Source: Actinomycetota bacterium (GTDB taxonomy: Bacteria; Actinomycetota; Acidimicrobiia; Acidimicrobiales; JAJPHE01). From it: 64,000 nt of DNA. The stretch lies in contig DAHUYE010000090.1 in NCBI GenBank assembly GCA_027315345.1, positions 176,241-240,240 on the forward strand, read 5' to 3'. Of this stretch, positions 58,785 through 64,000 are shown in pieces; within the stretch, counting starts at the first letter, position 1; each line of letters begins with the position of its first letter. The notes under the pieces were generated by a model. It made no database searches. It was not told where the DNA came from and worked only from the letters and a program-made list of their open reading frames with translations. The translations under genes were made by a program, and so were the position numbers.

Positions 58785-58808
58785 TGGCTCGGGGGGGAGG
58801 ACTCGAAC
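58785..58808. other. attR (within tRNA-Gln 3' end)
   Basis: 24 nt identical to 27330-27353. It covers the CCA end, acceptor 3' strand and T-arm of tRNA-Gln, so integration preserves the tRNA. The crossover lies somewhere within it. Confidence 0.85.
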
Positions 58809-58859
58809 CCCCAATGGCAGGGCCAGAACCTGCTGTGTTGCCGATTACACCACCCCCGA
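58785..58859 (-). tRNA. tRNA-Gln (anticodon CUG)
   Basis: 75 nt including an encoded CCA. Acceptor TCGGGGG pairs with CCCCCGA, the anticodon stem is GCAGG/CCTGC with loop TTCTGGC (anticodon CTG reads CAG), and the T-stem is GGGGG/CCTCC. Its 3' end doubles as the island attachment site. Confidence 0.95.
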
Positions 58860-58876
58860 ATGGGCGAAGGAGCAGA

Positions 58877-59542
58877 TTAGCCGCCACCCAGAGGGGACCG
58901 CACCAGGCCCAGGGAGCGGCTGAACCCGGATAGCCGCCGGTAGCCGATCAGCCGGCCCAGGCCCACGGCCAGGGTCTCCTTGGCGTAGTAGGGAACGACG
59001 GCGGCCCCCCGGATGGGCGAGGTCAGGGTCGGGGACACCAGCCCGGACAGTCCCAGGGCCGAGGCCATCTCCTGGATGCGCAGGTCGTGGAAGGGATCCG
59101 AGACCAGGATGACCCGCCGCAGCTGGCGGGGGGCGAGTCTGGCCGCCGCTCCCGACAGGGATTCCCAGGAGTTGTTGCCCTGGTTGTCGGCCAGGATGTC
59201 CGAGTCGGGCACCCCTTTGGACTCCAGGTAGCCCTGGCCCGCCTGCGCCTCGGTGAACACATCCCCGGGCTGGCGGCCACCGGTCACCACCACCACCGAG
59301 GCGTAACCCCGCTTCCACAGCTCGTAGGCCTGGTCGAGTCGGGCGGCCAGGTCCGGCGAAGGCGTCCCGTTGTACTGGGCCGCCCCCATCACGATGATGG
59401 CCTGGGCCGGGCCGGCCTGGTCCATGTGGGCGGCCCGGTACACCTGGTAGGCCACCACCCCCAGATAGATGAGGGCGGCTCCGAAGACCAGGACCACCAG
59501 CCTGAAGCCCCAGCGGATGAGCCGGGGGAGGAACAGGATCAA
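58877..59542 (-). CDS. YdcF/SanA-family (DUF218) membrane-anchored protein
   Basis: 221 residues: one N-terminal helix (GFRLVVLVFGAALIYLGVVA), then the DUF218 domain with AIIVMGAAQYNGTPSPDLAA, VVVTGGRQPGDVFTEAQAGQ, NNSWESL and RRVILVSDPFHDLRIQEMAS. Relatives act in envelope polysaccharide metabolism. It overlaps the gltX end by 4 nt on the same strand. Confidence 0.9.
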   Translation of the reverse strand: MILFLPRLIRWGFRLVVLVFGAALIYLGVVAYQVYRAAHMDQAGPAQAIIVMGAAQYNGTPSPDLAARLDQAYELWKRGYASVVVVTGGRQPGDVFTEAQAGQGYLESKGVPDSDILADNQGNNSWESLSGAAARLAPRQLRRVILVSDPFHDLRIQEMASALGLSGLVSPTLTSPIRGAAVVPYYAKETLAVGLGRLIGYRRLSGFSRSLGLVRSPLGGG

Positions 59543-60957
59543 GCTCCGGCTTGCTCCCGCCGCCGCAGGGCCTCGTCCAGCCGGCCCACCGTCTTGTCCC
59601 GGCCCAATACCTCGATGGACTCGAACAGGGGCGGGCCCACGCTGCGCCCGGTCAGGGCCACCCGAACCGGGGCCTGGGCCCGGGCCAGCTTGAGGCCGAG
59701 GCTGTCGGCGGCCGCTTCCAGGACGGCCCGGATGGAGGCCGCGTCCCAGGCCGCCTCGGCCAGGCCGGCCCGACAGGCGGCCAGCATGGCCGGAGCCGAC
59801 TCATTGCGGGTAATGGCCTTGTCCCAGGCCGCCTCGTCCACGATGGGCTCGTCCAGGAAGATGAAGTCGACCATCGGGGGCACTTCGGACAGCGTCGTGA
59901 CCCTCTCCTGGACCAGCGGGGCCAGTCGGGCGAACGCATCCGGGTCGTAGTTGTCCGGCTCCCAAGGGGCCGTCTCCATCCAGGGCTGGACGACCTGGAT
60001 GAACTTGCTGGTCCCCAGCCTGCGGATGTACTCACCGTTGAAGTGGCTGAGCTTGGCCACGTCGAAGAAGGCCGGGGAGTTGTTGACTTTCTCCAACCTG
60101 AACTCGACCACCATCTCGTCCACGGTCAGGATCTCCCGGCCGTCCACCGGGCTCCAGCCCAGCAGGGCCAGGTAGTTGCGCATGGCCTCGGCCAGGTAAC
60201 CCTGGCGGCGGTAGGTCTCCACCGCCACCCCTTCCGGGTCCCGGCGCTTGGACAGCTTGCGGCGCTTGGCGTCGACCAGGTCGGGCAGGTGGGCGTAGAT
60301 GGGCTGGGCCCCGCCCCCGAGGGCGTCCCACAGCATGCTGGTCTTGGGAGTGTTGGGGAGGTGCTCCTCACCCCGGATGACATGGCTGATGCGCATGTCC
60401 ATGTCGTCCACCACGTTGGCCAGGTAGAACAGGGGTTGGCCGTCGGACTTGAGGATCACGAAGTCATCGATGGTGGAGTTGGGGAACTCGGGATCACCGC
60501 GCACGATGTCGTGAACGACCGTCACTCCGTCCTCCGGCACCCGGAAGCGCAGGGCCCGGCCCGGACCGGGGGGAAGATCGCGGCGCGAGCAGTAGCCGTC
60601 GTAGCCCGGAGGCTCACCGGGCTTCTTCCGGGCCTGGACGTCGGCGCCGGTGCACTCGCAGTAGTAGGCCTTACCGGCGTCGTAGAGGCGCTGGGCGGCA
60701 GCCTGGTGGGCGGGGGCGTTATCGGACTGGAAGTAGGTCTTCTCGTCCCAGTCCAGGCCCAGCCACTCCAGTCCGGAGAGGATCTCGTCGACCAACTCGG
60801 GCCGGTTGCGCTCCCGGTCGGTGTCCTCGATCCGCAGGATGAAGGTGCCGTGCAGACGCCGGGCGAAGAGCCAGTTGTACAGCGCCGTCCTGGCGCCTCC
60901 CACATGCAGATACCCGGTCGGGGACGGGGCGATCCGGACGCGGGGGGCAGCGGGCAT
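59539..60957 (-). CDS. gltX: Glutamyl-tRNA synthetase
   Basis: 472 residues. Class I signatures: HIGH-type HVGG in RIAPSPTGYLHVGGARTALY and KMSKS-type KLSKR in DAKRRKLSKRRDPEGVAV. The anticodon-binding C-terminal domain is complete. It charges tRNA-Glu, and in actinobacteria usually also tRNA-Gln for amidotransferase conversion. Both cognate tRNA genes lie in this window. Confidence 0.97.
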   Translation of the reverse strand: MPAAPRVRIAPSPTGYLHVGGARTALYNWLFARRLHGTFILRIEDTDRERNRPELVDEILSGLEWLGLDWDEKTYFQSDNAPAHQAAAQRLYDAGKAYYCECTGADVQARKKPGEPPGYDGYCSRRDLPPGPGRALRFRVPEDGVTVVHDIVRGDPEFPNSTIDDFVILKSDGQPLFYLANVVDDMDMRISHVIRGEEHLPNTPKTSMLWDALGGGAQPIYAHLPDLVDAKRRKLSKRRDPEGVAVETYRRQGYLAEAMRNYLALLGWSPVDGREILTVDEMVVEFRLEKVNNSPAFFDVAKLSHFNGEYIRRLGTSKFIQVVQPWMETAPWEPDNYDPDAFARLAPLVQERVTTLSEVPPMVDFIFLDEPIVDEAAWDKAITRNESAPAMLAACRAGLAEAAWDAASIRAVLEAAADSLGLKLARAQAPVRVALTGRSVGPPLFESIEVLGRDKTVGRLDEALRRREQAGA

Positions 60958-60978
60958 GGCTGACGAGGCTACCGGGGC

Positions 60979-62187
60979 TCAGCCCATGACCCGGCGGGAG
61001 ATGACCACCTTCTGGACCTGGTTGGTGCCCTCGTAGATCTGGGTCACCTTCGCATCCCGCATGTAGCGCTCGACCGGGAAGTCCCGGGTGTAGCCGTTGC
61101 CGCCGCACAGCTGGACGGCGTCGACGGTTACCGACATGGCCACGTCGGAAGCGAACATCTTGGCCATGGCCCCGGTGGTGGTGAGGTCGTAGCCGGGCCC
61201 GCCGTGGCCGTCCGGGCCTCCGCCCGAACCGGTGACGTGCCGGGTGGCCTCGGCATGGCCGTTGAGCTCGTCCACCATGGCGCAGGCTTTGTGCACCAGG
61301 GCCCGGGCCGCCTCCACCCGGGCGGCCATGTCGGCCACCATGAACTGGAGTCCCTGCAGTTCGGCCAGCGGGCGGCCGAACTGCTGGCGCTCCCGCAGAT
61401 AGGCGATGGCGTGATCGAGAGCGCCCTGGGCCAGCCCCACCGCCTGGGCCCCGATGGTCGGGCGGGACCGGTCCAGCGTCCCCATGGCGATGTAGAAGCC
61501 CTGTCCCTCCTCACCGATGCGGTGGGAGAGGGGGATGCGGATGTCATCGAAGAGAACTTCGCCGGTGGGGCTGCCGCGCATGCCGAGCTTGTCCTCCAAC
61601 TTGGGCACCTGGACGCCCCATTCGGCCTCAACCAGGAAGGCGGTGATGCCGCGGTGGCCGGCGGTGGCGTCGGTCTTGGCGAAGACGGTGTAGGTGTCGG
61701 AGATCCCCGCGTTGGTGATCCAGTGCTTGGTGCCGGAGAGCACATAGCCGTCCCCGTCCCGCACGGCCCGGGTCCGCATGGAGGCCACGTCCGAGCCGGC
61801 GTCGGCCTCGGACAGGCAGTAACTGGCCTGGGCCTCGCCCGAGGCGACCTTGGGCAGATAGGTGCTCTTGAGCTCGTCCGAGCCCCAGAGCATCACCGGG
61901 ATCATTCCCAGCTTGGAGATGAGCAGGGACAGGCTGGTGGACCCGCAGACCCGGGCCAGCTCCTCGACCATGAGGGCCTGGGTGACGTGGTCGGCCCCGG
62001 AGCCGCCGTAGGCCTCGGGGATGCCCAGGGCGGGCAGTTCCATGGCCACGCACTCCTTGAAGCTCTCCCAGGGGAACTCGCCCCGGCGGTCCACCTCGGC
62101 GGCCCGGGGGGCCAGGCGCTCCTCGCAGAACTGGCGCAGGGTGCGGCGGAACTCGAGCTGCTCATCGGTGAGGGTCAGCGGCTGCAT
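60979..62187 (-). CDS. Acyl-CoA dehydrogenase
   Basis: 402 residues, standard length. FAD and acyl-binding signatures ASYCLSEADAGSDVASMRTR, KHWITNAGISDTYTVFAKTD and the C-terminal CGGNGYTRDFPVERYMRDAK, TQIYEGTNQVQKVVISR are all present. A catalytic Glu lies in the IYEGT region. It performs alpha,beta-desaturation of acyl-CoA. It is divergent from a second acyl-CoA dehydrogenase, separated by 56 nt. Confidence 0.95.
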   Translation of the reverse strand: MQPLTLTDEQLEFRRTLRQFCEERLAPRAAEVDRRGEFPWESFKECVAMELPALGIPEAYGGSGADHVTQALMVEELARVCGSTSLSLLISKLGMIPVMLWGSDELKSTYLPKVASGEAQASYCLSEADAGSDVASMRTRAVRDGDGYVLSGTKHWITNAGISDTYTVFAKTDATAGHRGITAFLVEAEWGVQVPKLEDKLGMRGSPTGEVLFDDIRIPLSHRIGEEGQGFYIAMGTLDRSRPTIGAQAVGLAQGALDHAIAYLRERQQFGRPLAELQGLQFMVADMAARVEAARALVHKACAMVDELNGHAEATRHVTGSGGGPDGHGGPGYDLTTTGAMAKMFASDVAMSVTVDAVQLCGGNGYTRDFPVERYMRDAKVTQIYEGTNQVQKVVISRRVMG

Positions 62188-62243
62188 CCCCCTAGTCTCG
62201 CCCGCCCGGGGGCCCTCCGGTTACTCCGGGGTAGATTCCAGGC

Positions 62244-63434
62244 ATGACCAGCACCGTTGCCGCCGAAGGAGAGGTCAAGACCCGGGTCGACCAGCTCCTC
62301 ACCGAGCACGACCCGAAGACGGAGTCGCCCGCCGAGCTGTGGGGGGCTCAGTTCGATCTGGGCCTGGCCTGGGTGCAGTTCCCCGAGGGCCTGGGCGGCC
62401 TGGGGGTCAGCCCGTCCCTGCAGGCCCAGGTCGACACCCGCCTGGGCGAGGTGAACTGGCCCAGCAACGGGGCCCGGAATCCCATCGGGGTGGGGATGGG
62501 CGCCCCCACCCTCATCGCCCACGGCAGCGAGGATCAGCAGCGCCGGTACCTGCGGCCCATGTTCACCTGCGAGGAGGTCTGGTGCCAGCTCTTCTCCGAG
62601 CCCGGGGCCGGCTCCGACGTGGCCAGCCTGTCCACCCGGGCGGTACGGGACGGGGACGAGTGGATCGTCAACGGCCAGAAGGTATGGACCACCCTGGCCC
62701 ACCGGGCCCGCTGGGGCCTGCTGGTGGCGCGGACCGATCCGGAGGCACCCAAGCACCGGGGGATGACGTACTTCGTCGTGGACATGCAGGGGCCGGGCGT
62801 CGAGGTGCGTCCCCTACGCCAGATGACCGGTGAGGCCGAGTTCAACGAGGTCTATTTCACCGACGCCCGCATCCCCGACCGCGAACGGCTGGGTGAGGTC
62901 GGCGCCGGCTGGTACGTGGCCCTGACCACGCTCATGAATGAGCGGGTCTCCATCGGCGGAGGCGTCGCCCCCCGGGGCAGCGGCTACATCGGTGAGGCGG
63001 TGCGGGTGTGGAAGCAGAAGGGCCACTCTGATCCGTCCCGGCGGGATCAGCTCATGCGGCTGTGGGTGGCGGCCGAGGCGGCCCGGCTCACCAACATGCG
63101 GGCCGCCCAGGCCCGCCAGGCCGGCACCCCCGGTCCGGAGGGCTCCACCTCCAAGCTGGCCTACGCCGAGCTCAACAAGAAGATCACCGAGTTCACCATC
63201 GGGCTCATGGGCGCCGAGGGGATGCTCTATTCGAGCTTCGAGATGGTCCGGCCCGAAGAGGCCGGCCTGTCCGGACGGGACCCCTACAAGTCGTTCCTGC
63301 GCTCCCGGGCCAACTCCATCGAGGGCGGCACCAGCGAGGTGATGCGCAACATCCTGGGTGAGCGGGTCCTGGGCCTGCCCGGGGACGTCCGGGTGGACAA
63401 GGACCAGCCCTGGTCACAAGTTCCCCGGAGCTGA
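62244..63434 (+). CDS. Acyl-CoA dehydrogenase (FadE-like)
   Basis: 396 residues. CQLFSEPGAGSDVASLSTRA, GQKVWTTLAHRARWGLLVAR and the C-terminal RSRANSIEGGTSEVMRNILG identify the family. The sequence resembles actinobacterial FadE types that act as heteromers on sterol side chains or unusual acyl groups. The divergent position relative to the first dehydrogenase suggests shared regulation. Confidence 0.93.
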   Translation: MTSTVAAEGEVKTRVDQLLTEHDPKTESPAELWGAQFDLGLAWVQFPEGLGGLGVSPSLQAQVDTRLGEVNWPSNGARNPIGVGMGAPTLIAHGSEDQQRRYLRPMFTCEEVWCQLFSEPGAGSDVASLSTRAVRDGDEWIVNGQKVWTTLAHRARWGLLVARTDPEAPKHRGMTYFVVDMQGPGVEVRPLRQMTGEAEFNEVYFTDARIPDRERLGEVGAGWYVALTTLMNERVSIGGGVAPRGSGYIGEAVRVWKQKGHSDPSRRDQLMRLWVAAEAARLTNMRAAQARQAGTPGPEGSTSKLAYAELNKKITEFTIGLMGAEGMLYSSFEMVRPEEAGLSGRDPYKSFLRSRANSIEGGTSEVMRNILGERVLGLPGDVRVDKDQPWSQVPRS

Positions 63435-63474
63435 ACTGAGCCCTGAGGACGGGCGGGCTCTCTGGAGGTCGTCC

Positions 63475-64000
63475 TTGTCACTGAGACGCCGCCGCCGTCG
63501 GGCCGGCCCGGACTCAATGGCGCGCATGCGCTGGCGCAGTTCGGTGGTCCTGGGGGCGGGCGCCATAGCCGCCCTGTCTGTCGGCACCGACCTGGGCAAC
63601 ATCCACGCCAAGCACCTGCACGACCGGCTGGTGGCGTGGATAGCTGCCGTCGTCTTCTTGGTCCTGGCCGTCCTGGCCGTGCGGGCCCTGGCCTCGGAGA
63701 TGGCCCGCATCATCACCGGCCGGGCCGGGCGGTCGGCGGGCTCGGCGGTGCGGCTTCTGACCAGCTTCCTCGGCTACGTGGTGGCCGTGTTCATCGGTCT
63801 GGGCCTCCTGGACGTGCCCGTGCAGCACCTCCTCATCGGCGGAGCCCTCACCGGGGTGGTGCTGGGGATCGCCCTGCAACAGGTACTGGGGAACATGTTC
63901 GCCGGCATCGTCCTGCTCTTCGTCCGGCCCTTCGTGGTGGGTGACCGGATCCGGATCCGCTCGGGGTCCTTCGGGGGCCCCATAGCCGGCACCGTCACCA
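63475..64000 (+). CDS. Mechanosensitive ion channel (MscS family), partial
   Basis: Runs off the window. A TTG start has GGAGG 6 nt upstream. The N-terminus is Arg-rich (LSLRRRRRRAGPDSMARMRW), followed by helices and the MscS pore-lining and beta-domain start: LLIGGALTGVVLGIALQQVL, GNMFAGIVLLFVRPFVVGDR. It gates on membrane tension. The C-terminal part lies outside. Confidence 0.9.
   Translation, partial: MSLRRRRRRAGPDSMARMRWRSSVVLGAGAIAALSVGTDLGNIHAKHLHDRLVAWIAAVVFLVLAVLAVRALASEMARIITGRAGRSAGSAVRLLTSFLGYVVAVFIGLGLLDVPVQHLLIGGALTGVVLGIALQQVLGNMFAGIVLLFVRPFVVGDRIRIRSGSFGGPIAGTVT

Larger units (their letters stand above)
27330..58808. mobile_element. Integrated genomic island at tRNA-Gln
   Basis: About 31.5 kb bounded by 24-nt identical direct repeats (27330-27353 and 58785-58808) that correspond to the 3' end of tRNA-Gln. 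Weaker similarity continues leftward on both sides (TGACCTG-A/C-GGTT). An intact xis-int pair lies next to the right copy. The cargo is metal(loid)/redox resistance, toxin-antitoxin and a selenoprotein/radical-SAM cassette. No relaxase, FtsK-type Tra or Rep gene was seen, so it looks like a non-conjugative or mobilised element. Boundaries come from sequence; integration itself is inferred. Confidence 0.85.

Noticed and set aside
27330-58808. A conjugative element or prophage
   Set aside because: No relaxase, FtsK/TraB-type translocase, Rep, capsid, portal or terminase gene was recognised. It is called a genomic island instead.

Overview
This window is GC-rich chromosomal DNA of an actinobacterium, most likely an uncultured member of the Acidimicrobiia or a related lineage. 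This placement is inferred from gene content: a deazaflavin(F420)-type DUF385 oxidoreductase, mycothiol-type zinc anti-sigma factors, many GTG/TTG starts and 4-nt ATGA/GTGA gene overlaps. No rRNA or other marker fixes the taxonomy.

Two chromosomal segments flank a genomic island. The left segment (1-27.3 kb) carries small regulators, a YceI/MarR pair with palindromic operators, a cold-shock protein, a complete branched-chain amino-acid-type ABC transporter (livG-livF-livH-livM-substrate-binding protein), an MFS permease with a GH36 alpha-galactosidase, a Thr/Ser dehydratase, a CmcJ-like oxidoreductase, RsgA, a Tam-like methyltransferase, an N,N-dimethylformamidase-like protein, a TetR/epimerase/F420-type module, a decayed integrase beside tRNA-Glu(CUC), and a phytanoyl-CoA-dioxygenase-like enzyme. 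The right segment (58.8-64 kb) carries tRNA-Gln(CUG), a YdcF-family protein, gltX, two acyl-CoA dehydrogenases and the start of an MscS channel.

Between them lies a putative 31.5-kb integrated island (27,330-58,808). A 24-nt identical direct repeat, the 3' end of tRNA-Gln, bounds it. An intact excisionase-integrase pair sits at its right end, and paired TTTGGAACCA-type boxes lie just inside both ends. No conjugation or replication genes were recognised. Its cargo is mainly metal(loid) and redox functions: VapBC, an ArsR regulator with a YHS-tailed permease, MFS exporters, an NrtS-like protein, a peroxiredoxin, an ECF sigma/anti-sigma pair, mercury genes (ArsR-type regulator, MerA, a small Cys-Cys membrane protein) and a ChrB-domain/MFS/DedA operon. 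The right third of the island (about 50-57 kb) is gene-poor, repeat-rich and contains several genes broken by single-base frameshifts.

The most exciting part is a tightly coupled plus-strand cassette at 35.4-45.0 kb. It encodes an FAD disulfide oxidoreductase, a glutaredoxin, a small membrane protein, a radical SAM enzyme, a thioredoxin-fold protein interrupted by an in-frame TGA, an MTA/purine phosphorylase, two transferases of the 'rSAM/selenodomain-associated' families (TIGR04282 and TIGR04283 types), an MFS transporter and a metallophosphoesterase-radical SAM fusion. The TGA at 39,168-39,170 falls exactly where the peroxiredoxin-like family has the first Cys of its CxxC motif, giving Sec-Leu-Pro-Cys. 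A perfect 7-bp hairpin follows at a spacing expected for a bacterial SECIS. I therefore call a selenoprotein inside a mobile radical-SAM/glycosyl-transfer pathway whose product is unknown; a modified sugar or metalloid-sugar is one possibility.
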